Assembly: GCF_014297575.1 (NCBI RefSeq)
Contig: NZ_CP060412.1
Coordinates: 2,046,001-2,110,000, forward strand
Origin: Dyella telluris
GTDB lineage: Bacteria; Pseudomonadota; Gammaproteobacteria; Xanthomonadales; Rhodanobacteraceae
DNA length: 64,000 nt
Direction of reading: 5' to 3'
The notes below the pieces were generated by a model that worked only from the letters and a program-made list of their open reading frames with translations, had not been told where the DNA came from and did not search any database. The position numbers and the translations under genes are program-made. Below, piece by piece: positions 19,379 through 27,705 of the stretch. The first letter of the stretch is position 1; every line of letters begins with the position of its first letter.

Positions 19379-21277
19379 ATGAAAAGACTGGCACGTTGGT
19401 TGGGGGCAGCACTACTGGCGACGTCCGTGCCCTGCATGGTCCAGGCGAGCGACGATGTACCACCCGGCACCATCGCACTGACCGTGCGCCTGCCCAATCC
19501 CGGCCAGAAGCTCCTGTACATCCACGAAAGCCTGCCGGTCGGGCCCGGTCCGCTGACGCTCTACTACCCGAAATGGATTCCCGGCGACCACTCGCCCGAC
19601 GGCCCCATCGAACTGCTCATGGGCCTTAAGTTCACGGCAGGTGGCCAACGCGTGGCATGGCAGCGCGATGAGCTGGACCGGTTCACCTTTCACCTCGTGG
19701 TGCCAGCCGGCGCGCAGCAGCTGGACGTCGATTTCCAGTTTCCTGCCACGGAGCGCGTCACGCCGAACCTGATGGGCATCAGCTGGGACCAGCTCGCGTT
19801 GTATCCGTCCGGTTACCCGACCAAGGCGCTGATCTATCAGCCCACCCTGGTCATTCCGGCCGACTGGAGCTATGCGACCGCCCTGGAAACGGCGACGCAC
19901 GATGGCGGGCGCATCAGCTTCAAACCTGTGTCGTTCAACACGCTGGCCGATTCGCCCGTGATCGCCGGCAAGCACTTCCGCCAGGTGGACCTGACTCCGG
20001 CGGGCTCGCCGGTACGCCGCTATCTGGACGTAGTGGGCGACAGCGCCGGGTCGCTGGAAGCGTCGGATGCCCAGATCGCTGGCTTCCGCCAGCTGATTGA
20101 ACAGGCGCAGGCACTGTTCCACTCCCATCACTACGACAGCTACCACTTGTTGCTGACGCTGAGCGACTACGTGCCGGTGGGCGGCCTCGAACATCACCAG
20201 TCAAGCGACGACCGTGCGCGCGGTGGTTCGAAGATGTTTGCCGATGCCGATCACTTCCTGTTGGATGCCTCGCTGCTGCCGCACGAGTACACCCATTCGT
20301 GGAGCGGGAAATTCATGCGCCCGGACGGCCTGTGGCAACCCGATTTCGAACAGCCGGAACGGCCCGGCATGCTGTGGATCTACGAAGGCCTCACGGTTTA
20401 CCTGGGCGATGTGCTGACGGCGCGCAGTGGCCTGTGGTCGGCCGACACCTGGCGCGATGTGGTGGCCTATCGTGCCGCCGACATGGCGAACCGGCCGGGC
20501 CGCAGCTGGCGGCCGCTGGTCGATACGGCGATTGCCGTGGATTACTCCGCACCCACGGCCTGGGGCAACTGGCGGCGACAGAATGACTTCTACCGCGAAG
20601 GCGAACTGCTGTGGCTGGCGGTGGACATGCGGATTCGCGAGAAGAGCCATGGCCAGCGTTCGATCGACGACTTCGCGCGACTTTTCTTCGGCGCGGATGA
20701 CGGCAGCTTCGTCACGCACACCTATACCTTCGACGATGTCGTCGCCACGCTCGACAAGGTGCAGCACGACGACTGGGCACCCTTCCTGAAGCGCTGGACC
20801 GATGGCGTGGACGATCAGGTGCCGCTGCTTTCAGGCATCGATGCCAGCGGCTGGAAGTTGGTGTACACCGACCAGCCCTCCTCGTATCAGCATGCGCTCG
20901 AAACGGTGGGGCAGGGCGAGCTGGAAGTGAAGGGCATCAACGCCATGGCTTCCCTGGGCCTGTTCCTCAAGGACGATGGCGAAGTGATGGACGTGCTGTG
21001 GAACGGGCCTTCGTTCAAGGCCGGCCTTGCTCCGGGCATGAAGCTTGTTTCGATCAACGAGCATGCGTTCAGTCCCGCCGTGTTTCGGGACGGCATCACG
21101 CAGGCGAAGATGGACAAGAAACCTTTGCAGGTGCGCGTGCAGAACGACGGCGTGAATGAACTTCATGCCATCGACTACAGCGGTGGACTGAAGTATCCGC
21201 ACCTGGTGCACGCCACCGGCAAAACCGACTCGCTGCAGAAGATCCTCGCACCCCGGCGCGACGGCGGCGGTCCGTAG
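19379..21277 (+). CDS. M61-family metallopeptidase with PDZ domain
   Basis: A 632-residue exported peptidase. A signal peptide ends near CMVQAS. The N-terminal beta domain is followed by a catalytic domain with the zinc motif H302-E-Y-T-H306 (PHEYTHSWSGK) and the downstream glutamate at about 336 in WIYEGLTVYLGD. A PDZ-like segment lies at about 510-600 (LGLFLKDDGEVMDVLWNG). M61 enzymes are glycyl or related aminopeptidases acting in the periplasm. GGAGG sits 6 nt before the ATG at 19379. It is divergent from the TonB receptor, which suggests peptide breakdown after uptake. Confidence 0.93.
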   Translation: MKRLARWLGAALLATSVPCMVQASDDVPPGTIALTVRLPNPGQKLLYIHESLPVGPGPLTLYYPKWIPGDHSPDGPIELLMGLKFTAGGQRVAWQRDELDRFTFHLVVPAGAQQLDVDFQFPATERVTPNLMGISWDQLALYPSGYPTKALIYQPTLVIPADWSYATALETATHDGGRISFKPVSFNTLADSPVIAGKHFRQVDLTPAGSPVRRYLDVVGDSAGSLEASDAQIAGFRQLIEQAQALFHSHHYDSYHLLLTLSDYVPVGGLEHHQSSDDRARGGSKMFADADHFLLDASLLPHEYTHSWSGKFMRPDGLWQPDFEQPERPGMLWIYEGLTVYLGDVLTARSGLWSADTWRDVVAYRAADMANRPGRSWRPLVDTAIAVDYSAPTAWGNWRRQNDFYREGELLWLAVDMRIREKSHGQRSIDDFARLFFGADDGSFVTHTYTFDDVVATLDKVQHDDWAPFLKRWTDGVDDQVPLLSGIDASGWKLVYTDQPSSYQHALETVGQGELEVKGINAMASLGLFLKDDGEVMDVLWNGPSFKAGLAPGMKLVSINEHAFSPAVFRDGITQAKMDKKPLQVRVQNDGVNELHAIDYSGGLKYPHLVHATGKTDSLQKILAPRRDGGGP

Positions 21278-21472
21278 CGCAGCCGCCGAAACGCCTCCAT
21301 GACATGAAACGCCTCACCACCGTGGCTAAAGAGCGCGCCCGGTGGATGGCGCTGTGCGTGGCGCGCCGTTCACGAGGTGTGCACGGCATCCTCTGCTGAA
21401 ATCCAAGCGTTGTGGAGCCAGCCAACCACCGGGTTGTCCTGTGGCGATTCGCGTGATCAGGGGATGCACACC

Positions 21473-21982
21473 ATGAAAGCCTGCGCTGTCGCACTGCTTT
21501 GTCTGGGAATGACTGCGGGCGCCCTGTCCGGTGGCGATGCCCTGGCCCAGCAGACCACCACCACGAACACCTTCCAGGTACGCATAGGCATCCTGGGAAC
21601 CTGCAACGTGCTGACGCCGACCGATATCGATTTCGGCACGCATGTTCCAAGTGTCGGCACGCACGACCAGACCGGCACCATCGACGTGCAATGCACCAAG
21701 GACACGCCATTCACGCTGGGGCTGGATGGTGGAACGACCAACGGCAACGTCAACGCACGCGCGATGACCAACGGCACCGTCAAGATCGCCTACACGCTTG
21801 CACACGACGCTGCCAAGACGCAGCTCTGGGGCAACGATGCCAGCAACTGGTACTCCGGTACCGGACTTGGGCTGGGCTCCGCCTACAACATCGCACTGAC
21901 CGTTTACGCGCGCGCCACCATCGCGGGCAATGAACCACCCGGCACGTATACGGACACCGTCACCGCCACACTCACCTACTGA
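21473..21982 (+). CDS. Spore coat U (SCPU) domain pilin, Csu-type major subunit
   Basis: A 169-residue secreted pilin with a signal peptide (about 1-25, ending GDALAQ) and a single SCPU domain. The family pattern GTCNVLTPTDIDFGT and later VQCTKDTPFTLGLDGG supplies the disulfide cysteines; the C-terminal strand YTDTVTATLTY is the donor or assembly strand type. It is the first gene of a four-gene archaic chaperone-usher operon and corresponds to CsuA/B. AGGGG is 9 nt before the ATG; an in-frame ATG 9 nt upstream is less likely. Confidence 0.85.
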   Translation: MKACAVALLCLGMTAGALSGGDALAQQTTTTNTFQVRIGILGTCNVLTPTDIDFGTHVPSVGTHDQTGTIDVQCTKDTPFTLGLDGGTTNGNVNARAMTNGTVKIAYTLAHDAAKTQLWGNDASNWYSGTGLGLGSAYNIALTVYARATIAGNEPPGTYTDTVTATLTY

Positions 21983-21996
21983 GCGGGAGCGAGCAC

Positions 21997-22797
21997 ATGC
22001 GCATGATGAATCGGATTCCCGGACGCGCTTTCCGGACCTCGCTGCTGACCGCCATGGTCGGACTGGGCCTTGCCCTGGGCAGCACGGTCACGCAGGCGGC
22101 AGCGCTGCAGGTGTCGCCGGTGATGGTGGATTTCAAACCCACCGAACAGGCCCAGGCGATTTACCTGGTGAACAACGGCAAGGAACCGCTGGAAGCCCAG
22201 GTGCGCGTCCGGCGCTGGACGCAGGTGCAGGGCCAGGACAAGCTGGATGAAGTGGACGACGTGGTAGCAAGCCCCGCGATCATCCGCGTGGCCCCCGGTG
22301 AACGTCAGGTGGTGCGCGTGGTGCGCAAGAAGCCCACGGCGCCCGCACAGGAGCTGAGCTACCGCCTGCTGGTGGACGAGCTGCCGCAGAAAACGAAGGC
22401 CGAGCACAGCGGACTGAACGTGCTGCTTCGCTATTCCATCCCAGTGTTCATCGCGCCAGCCGGCAGTGCCACTCAGCCCTCCAGCGAAGACGCCCAGACC
22501 GAAACGAATCTGAGCGTGGTGCATGCGCAACTGGTCGCCGCCGCGGCGGGCAAGTCCAACCTGCTCATGCGCAACGACGGCACCGTGCATATCCGCGTCA
22601 GCCATCTGGGCCTGACCTCGGCCAGCGGCAAGGACCGCATCCTGGAAGACGGACTGGTGGGCTATGTCCTGCCCGGGCAGCAGATGAGCTGGCCGGTGGA
22701 TGTGGCGTATCCGCTACCCGCAGGCGAAACCCTCAAGGCGCGCTTCAATGACGACAGGGAAACCCACCCGGTCCCATTGGACCTCGCTGGCCGCTAG
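21997..22797 (+). CDS. Archaic-type pilus periplasmic chaperone (CsuC-like)
   Basis: A 266-residue periplasmic chaperone with two Ig-like domains. The signal peptide ends at TQAAA. The FGL/FGS-type start LQVSPVMVDFKPTEQAQAIYLVNN and the subunit-docking strand with paired basic residues (APGERQVVRVVRKKP) are recognisable. It caps the pilin by donor-strand complementation until the usher takes over. GGGAGC lies 7-9 nt before the ATG. The last 50 nt overlap the usher gene. Confidence 0.92.
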   Translation: MRMMNRIPGRAFRTSLLTAMVGLGLALGSTVTQAAALQVSPVMVDFKPTEQAQAIYLVNNGKEPLEAQVRVRRWTQVQGQDKLDEVDDVVASPAIIRVAPGERQVVRVVRKKPTAPAQELSYRLLVDELPQKTKAEHSGLNVLLRYSIPVFIAPAGSATQPSSEDAQTETNLSVVHAQLVAAAAGKSNLLMRNDGTVHIRVSHLGLTSASGKDRILEDGLVGYVLPGQQMSWPVDVAYPLPAGETLKARFNDDRETHPVPLDLAGR

Positions 22798-25168
22798 TGC
22801 AATTGCGGCATGCAGCCTGGAGTGCCACGCCCGCCCCGTGCCGCCCGATGCGGCAGCGCCCCAGCAGCTGACGCTTGCGACCGACGTGACGAACGCCAGC
22901 CCGAAGGAACCGGGCATGGAAGAGCTGTACCTGGGCGTCACGCTCAATCGCGTCGACACGCACAAGCTGGGGCACTTTTACCGCGCACATGACGCGCTCT
23001 ATACAGATGCCGCCACCCTGCACGCATTGGGCCTGTCCTGGCCGGGCGACCATCAGGCGCACGGCCTGGTTGCACTGGTTTCGCTACCGGGGCTGGAAAT
23101 CCATTACGACGCGGCGAACCAACGCCTGTCCCTGACCGCGCCCATTGAACTGCTGGGAGGGCCCTCCGCCCTCATCGGCTATATCCCGCCGCCACCGCCG
23201 CGGCTCGATCCGGCCGCCCGCGCTCCGGGCCTTCTGTTCAATTACGACCTCTACGCGCAGGGTGGCGACGGCTACCGGGCGATCAGCGGCTGGAACGAGC
23301 TGCGCCTGTTCGGGCTGGGTCCCGGCGTGTGGCGCACCAGCAGCGTGGTCAATGCCACGCACAGCAACATCGCCGGCGACGATCGCCAGTTCATTCGCCT
23401 GGATACCTCCTGGGAACTCGATTTCCCCTCGTCCATGGTGAGCGTGGTGGTGGGCGACTCCACCAATGGCGCGCTGGATTGGACGCGCGCCACGCGATTC
23501 GGCGGCATACGCGTATCGCGCGACTTCAACCTGCAGCCGTACCGCGTCACCGTTCCGCTGGCCTCGTTCGCCGGTGAGGCCACCTTGCCTTCCACCGTGG
23601 ACATGTTCATCAACGGCATCCGGCAGTCCGAACAAAACGTGCTGCCGGGACGCTTCCAGATCGACAGCGCACCCGTGCTCAACGGTGCCGGCCAGGCGCA
23701 GGTGGTGGTCACCGACATCACCGGGCAGAGCCGTGTCGTCAACTTCTCGCTCTACAACAACCCGTCGATGCTGCAGGCAGGATTGAGCGACTGGTCGTTC
23801 GAGGCGGGCAAGGTGCGGCTGGACTACGGCCTCAAATCCTTCTCGTATGCCGCCGACGCCATGGGCACGGGCACGTACCGCTATGGCCTCAGCAATTTCC
23901 TGACCCTCGAAGCACATGCGGAAGTCACGCGCGACCTCTCCATGGGTGGCGGCAGCTTCATGCTGCGCATGGGACCGGCCGGCGGCGTGCTGAGTGCGTC
24001 TTACGCCATGAGCCAGCACGCGGGTGACAACGGATACCAGCACGGGCTGGGCTATGAGTGGGAAGGTGTGCTGCTCAATGTGCGCCTGTCCACGTTGCGC
24101 AACGATGCGGCCTTTGCCGATGTGGCCAGCCTTGCGGGTACCGGCCTGCCGCGACGGGTCGACCAGGCGTTCTTCGGCCTCAACCTGGGCCGCGGCCAGC
24201 TGGGCACCAGTTATCTGCGCCAGGACCAGGCCGGCGGCATACGCGCACGCTACGCCAGCCTGAGCTGGTCGCAGACCACCAGCCGCTACGGCAACTTCAG
24301 CCTCAGCTTCAGCCACGACCTGGGCGGCGGCACGGGTTCCACGGCCTATGTGTACTGGTCGCTTCCGCTGGGTGACCGGCGACAGGTGTGGAGCGGTGCG
24401 CAGCACCAGACGGCCGGCAACACCCTCACGGCCGGCGCGACGCAGTCGATCCCGGGCGATTCGGATGGCTGGGGCTGGCGCGTGCAGGGGGCGGCGGGGG
24501 ACCAGGCCACCGACCAGGCCGAGGTGGGCCAGCTCACCCGCTTTGGCGAGTGGCGCGCCGGCGTGCAGGCATGGCGCGGTGACGGGCGCTCCGACACGAC
24601 CGCCTATGTCGACGTCAACGGCGGCGTGCTGCTTATGTTGGGCAGCGTCTTCCCGATGCGCCGGGTGGACGATTCCTTCGCGCTGGTCACCACCGACGGC
24701 ATTGCCGGCGTACCGGTGATGCTCGAGAACCGCTTCGTCGGCAATACCAATGACAAGGGACAGTTGCTGGTGACCGAGCTGAACGCGTGGCAGAACAACG
24801 ACGTGAAAATCGATCCGCTGGTGTTGCCTGCGGAGATCGAAGTGGGGCGCGTGCAGCTCTCGGTGGTGCCGCCGACGGACAGCGGTGTGCTGGCGCGATT
24901 CCCCATGCGCAGGACAACACCGGTGATGCTGGCGCTGCGCGCGCCCGACGGGCAGTGGGTGGCGCCCGGTACCGAAGCGCGCCTTGAATCGAACGGTGCG
25001 CCCGCCGTGGAGGTGGTCGTGGGTTACGAGGGCAAGGTCTACCTGCAGGATCCACCCGCCGGCGCACGACTGATGGTTCCGCTGGCATCGGGGCAATGCT
25101 CCATCGTGCTGCCCGATCCGCTACCCGGCAGCGGATGGCTCGATCTGGGAGAACTGCCGTGCCGCTGA
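22748..25168 (+). CDS. Fimbrial outer-membrane usher (CsuD-like)
   Basis: An 806-residue usher that assembles the pilus across the outer membrane. It has an N-terminal periplasmic domain, a 24-strand barrel with a plug (about residues 100-650) and C-terminal domains ending in a cysteine-bearing GSGWLDLGELPCR. The start at ATG 22748 gives a signal sequence (SLAASAIAACSLECHA) and overlaps the chaperone gene by 50 nt in another frame, so translation is probably coupled. The length is typical of the archaic (sigma) class. Confidence 0.93.
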   Translation: MTTGKPTRSHWTSLAASAIAACSLECHARPVPPDAAAPQQLTLATDVTNASPKEPGMEELYLGVTLNRVDTHKLGHFYRAHDALYTDAATLHALGLSWPGDHQAHGLVALVSLPGLEIHYDAANQRLSLTAPIELLGGPSALIGYIPPPPPRLDPAARAPGLLFNYDLYAQGGDGYRAISGWNELRLFGLGPGVWRTSSVVNATHSNIAGDDRQFIRLDTSWELDFPSSMVSVVVGDSTNGALDWTRATRFGGIRVSRDFNLQPYRVTVPLASFAGEATLPSTVDMFINGIRQSEQNVLPGRFQIDSAPVLNGAGQAQVVVTDITGQSRVVNFSLYNNPSMLQAGLSDWSFEAGKVRLDYGLKSFSYAADAMGTGTYRYGLSNFLTLEAHAEVTRDLSMGGGSFMLRMGPAGGVLSASYAMSQHAGDNGYQHGLGYEWEGVLLNVRLSTLRNDAAFADVASLAGTGLPRRVDQAFFGLNLGRGQLGTSYLRQDQAGGIRARYASLSWSQTTSRYGNFSLSFSHDLGGGTGSTAYVYWSLPLGDRRQVWSGAQHQTAGNTLTAGATQSIPGDSDGWGWRVQGAAGDQATDQAEVGQLTRFGEWRAGVQAWRGDGRSDTTAYVDVNGGVLLMLGSVFPMRRVDDSFALVTTDGIAGVPVMLENRFVGNTNDKGQLLVTELNAWQNNDVKIDPLVLPAEIEVGRVQLSVVPPTDSGVLARFPMRRTTPVMLALRAPDGQWVAPGTEARLESNGAPAVEVVVGYEGKVYLQDPPAGARLMVPLASGQCSIVLPDPLPGSGWLDLGELPCR

Positions 25169-26163
25169 CCGCCTCAACCGCACCGCGCCGGCTGGTCTGG
25201 CTGGGCCTGCTGGCGCTGCTCCTGCTGGCGCTGGTGCCCCGGCAGGGCCATGCGCAGGGCTGCTACGTGAGCGGCGCGTTCGGCATGAATTTCGGTGCGG
25301 TAGGCACCCACGGCGGTTCATCCAGTTCGTCCGTGCAGGTGGTCTGCCAGCCCGACTACGCCACCAGCCGCACGCTGTACTACCACCTCTGCCTGTATAT
25401 GGGGCCAGGCTCGCAGAGCGGCGGACAGACGACGCGCCGCATGACCAACTACAACGGCTGGTACCTCGACTACGACCTGTTTGCCGACCCCGCGCACACG
25501 CAGCGCATCGGCGATATCGGCTCCTCACCCGTGTACCAGTTGCACGGCGCCGTGCCACCCGGCTCGCCCATGACGCTGAATGCCTTCATCTACGGACTGG
25601 TCTATCCGAACCAGCCCGTCGCGGCGTCACCACCGAATTATCAGGAGACGAGCATTCCAGGCACCGTCCATTTCAGCTTCCGCTACGACTCGCCCAGCCC
25701 CACACCGTCGCCCGATTGCATGAGCGACGTGGGCGCCAGCGGCACGGGTGCCACCTCGTTCAACACCTCCGTTGTCGAGGCTTCGTTCGAGAACGCCTGC
25801 AGCGTCAGCGCCACGGATCTCGACTTCGGCCAGGTGCTGCCCACGCAGGCGATCAACGCGGTATCCACGGTTCGCGTGCAGTGTCCTGCCAATACCGCAT
25901 GGAAAGTGGGCCTGGACAACGGCCTGAACTACAACGCCGGCCTGCGGCGCATGTCCGGCAGTGGCAGCACCATCACCTACGAACTCTACCGGGATGCCAC
26001 ACGCACGCAGGAATGGGGCAATACCGATGGATCCATGAACACCGGCACGACGGACAACACCGGCAGCGCGGTCAACCTCACCGTCTACGGAAAGGTCTCG
26101 GCGCAGCCGGATACACCGGCGGGTCAGTACAGCGACACGGTCGTGGTGACGCTGTACTACTGA
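25159..26163 (+). CDS. Two-domain SCPU protein, CsuE-like tip adhesin
   Basis: A 334-residue secreted protein with a hydrophobic leader (LVWLGLLALLLLALVPRQGHAQ) and two SCPU domains: about 35-180 (GCYVSGAFGMNFGAVGT) and about 190-334 (SVSATDLDFGQVLPTQ, ending YSDTVVVTLYY). By domain count and last position it matches the CsuE tip subunit. The start is set at GTG 25159, because GGGAG lies 7 nt upstream and the codon overlaps the usher stop by 10 nt; ATG 25135 lacks an SD. Confidence 0.85.
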   Translation: MPLTASTAPRRLVWLGLLALLLLALVPRQGHAQGCYVSGAFGMNFGAVGTHGGSSSSSVQVVCQPDYATSRTLYYHLCLYMGPGSQSGGQTTRRMTNYNGWYLDYDLFADPAHTQRIGDIGSSPVYQLHGAVPPGSPMTLNAFIYGLVYPNQPVAASPPNYQETSIPGTVHFSFRYDSPSPTPSPDCMSDVGASGTGATSFNTSVVEASFENACSVSATDLDFGQVLPTQAINAVSTVRVQCPANTAWKVGLDNGLNYNAGLRRMSGSGSTITYELYRDATRTQEWGNTDGSMNTGTTDNTGSAVNLTVYGKVSAQPDTPAGQYSDTVVVTLYY

Positions 26164-26268
26164 GAGACGCCGACGTCTCTGCAGGCAGGTGGATCAGGTC
26201 ATGCGTTCCGATGAAGCGGCCACGCGTGCAGAACCGGTCGTTCACCGGGCGCCGGCGCGGTGACGGGC

Positions 26269-26523
26269 TCAGGGCATGTACTGCCCGATGATCATGGCGT
26301 TGAGCTCGCGCCCTTTCCAGAACATGTGATGGATCCGCTCATTGAGCTTCTCCAGCGAACTGGAACTGATGTCACCAAAGCTGAGCATCACGGCAGGTCG
26401 CGACCCGTCTCCCGGGACATGCTCGATGTCCTTCCAGGCCGGAAAGCCGTATTTGGCCAGAAATTCTCCGAGTTCCTCATCCGAGGTTCCCGGTGCGATG
26501 TTGCCCAGCAATAGACGCAACAT
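26269..26523 (-). CDS. Small RRM-like RNA-binding protein
   Basis: An 84-residue protein with an RRM-like fold pattern. The RNP2-like strand is LRLLLGNIAP at the N-terminus, followed by the helix TSDEELGEFLAKYG; an RNP1-type aromatic strand is weak (RPAVMLSFGD). A strong AGGAGAAAGG precedes the ATG at 26523. It lies 60 nt downstream of ppk2 on the same strand. Known bacterial RRM proteins bind single-stranded RNA and often respond to cold; no specific role can be given here. Confidence 0.7.
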   Translation of the reverse strand: MLRLLLGNIAPGTSDEELGEFLAKYGFPAWKDIEHVPGDGSRPAVMLSFGDISSSSLEKLNERIHHMFWKGRELNAMIIGQYMP

Positions 26524-26583
26524 GATCCTTTCTCCTGCCGTGCCACCGGGCAGCATCGCTTTCGATGGCAGGCGCTTCAGTCG

Positions 26584-27417
26584 TCAGTATTTCTGCGGAA
26601 TGAAACGGAAGGGGTAATCCGGTTCGCGGTAGCCGCCTGCCTTCTGGCGCTTGGGCAGCTCGATCTTGGGCCGATCCACCTCTTCATAGGGAATGCGGCC
26701 GAGCAGGTCGGCGATGATGTTGAGGCGCGCGCGCCGCTTGTCGTTGGAATCCACCACCAGCCATGGCGCGAACTGCGTGTCGGTCGCCTTGAACATGTCG
26801 TCGCGGGCACGCGAGTAGTCGTACCAGCGGCTGTATGACTTGAGATCCATCGGCGACAGCTTCCACAGCTTTCGTCCGTCGTTGATGCGCCCCTTGAGCC
26901 GGCGGGTCTGCTCCTCCTCGCTGACCTCCAGCCAGTACTTCAGCAGGATGATGCCCGAGCTCACGATGCTTCGCTCCACCAGCGGCGCCACGCGCAGGAA
27001 GGTTTCCACCTGGTCTTCGGTGCAGAACTCCATCACGCGCTCAACGCCGGCGCGGTTGTACCAGCTGCGATCGAAGATCACGATTTCACCAGCTGCCGGC
27101 AGATAGGGCAGGTAGCGCTGGATGTACATCTGACTCTTTTCGCGGTCAGTGGGCGCGGGGAGCGCTATCACGCGGAACACGCGTGGACTGACACGCTCGG
27201 TGATGGCCTTGATGGCCCCGCCCTTGCCCGCGCCGTCACGGCCCTCAAAGACGATGCACACTTTCGCCCCGGTCTTCTGCACCCACATCTGCAGCTTCAC
27301 CAGCTCGACGTGCAGCTTCTCCAATGCCTTGTCGTACTCCTTGCCCTTCAGCCGGGTGTCTTCGGCGGGAGCGGCCGGCTCCGGCTGCTTTTTTTCCTTT
27401 GTCTTTTCCTTTGCCAT
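26584..27417 (-). CDS. ppk2: Polyphosphate kinase 2
   Basis: A 277-residue PPK2-family enzyme, which uses polyphosphate to phosphorylate ADP, GDP or other nucleotides. Walker A is GRDGAGKGG (about 59-67) and Walker B IFDRSWYNR (about 114-122); the lid region KGRINDGRKLWKLSPMD is present. The single-domain length suits class I (NDP kinases), though the class needs phylogeny. The start is MAKEKTKEKK with GGGAGG about 9 nt upstream; a 38-residue N-terminal extension in frame is unlikely. The N-terminal ~25 residues are charged and disordered. Confidence 0.93.
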   Translation of the reverse strand: MAKEKTKEKKQPEPAAPAEDTRLKGKEYDKALEKLHVELVKLQMWVQKTGAKVCIVFEGRDGAGKGGAIKAITERVSPRVFRVIALPAPTDREKSQMYIQRYLPYLPAAGEIVIFDRSWYNRAGVERVMEFCTEDQVETFLRVAPLVERSIVSSGIILLKYWLEVSEEEQTRRLKGRINDGRKLWKLSPMDLKSYSRWYDYSRARDDMFKATDTQFAPWLVVDSNDKRRARLNIIADLLGRIPYEEVDRPKIELPKRQKAGGYREPDYPFRFIPQKY

Positions 27418-27705
27418 GGCATCGCGCCTCCCACGGTTAGAGAGCTCACTTGCAACGACTCCGGTCAACCACCCGGCGAAAGAACACGCACAATGGCGAC
27501 GCCCTGTCCACGGCATCGCCACGCCGGCCACGACAGCCGGTTAGTTCATCCCCATCCATCCGCATCCAGCGTGACAGCAGGTTCATCAAGCCTTCGTCAA
27601 ATCAGGCGCTTGCCAGCCGCGAAGCAGGGCCCCTGGCGTACTGGATGTAGGCGCGCTGCAGAACTATGATCGGCCTGCCTCGGTTGGACAGGATGTGATC
27701 GCATC

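Noticed and set aside
23084-25096. 670-codon open frame opposite the usher
   Set aside because: Antisense shadow; low-complexity His/Arg/Val composition.
26164-26268. Terminator after the pilus operon (AGAGACG/CGTCTCT stem)
   Set aside because: The stem is only 7 bp and no T-run follows, so it is not supported as an intrinsic terminator.
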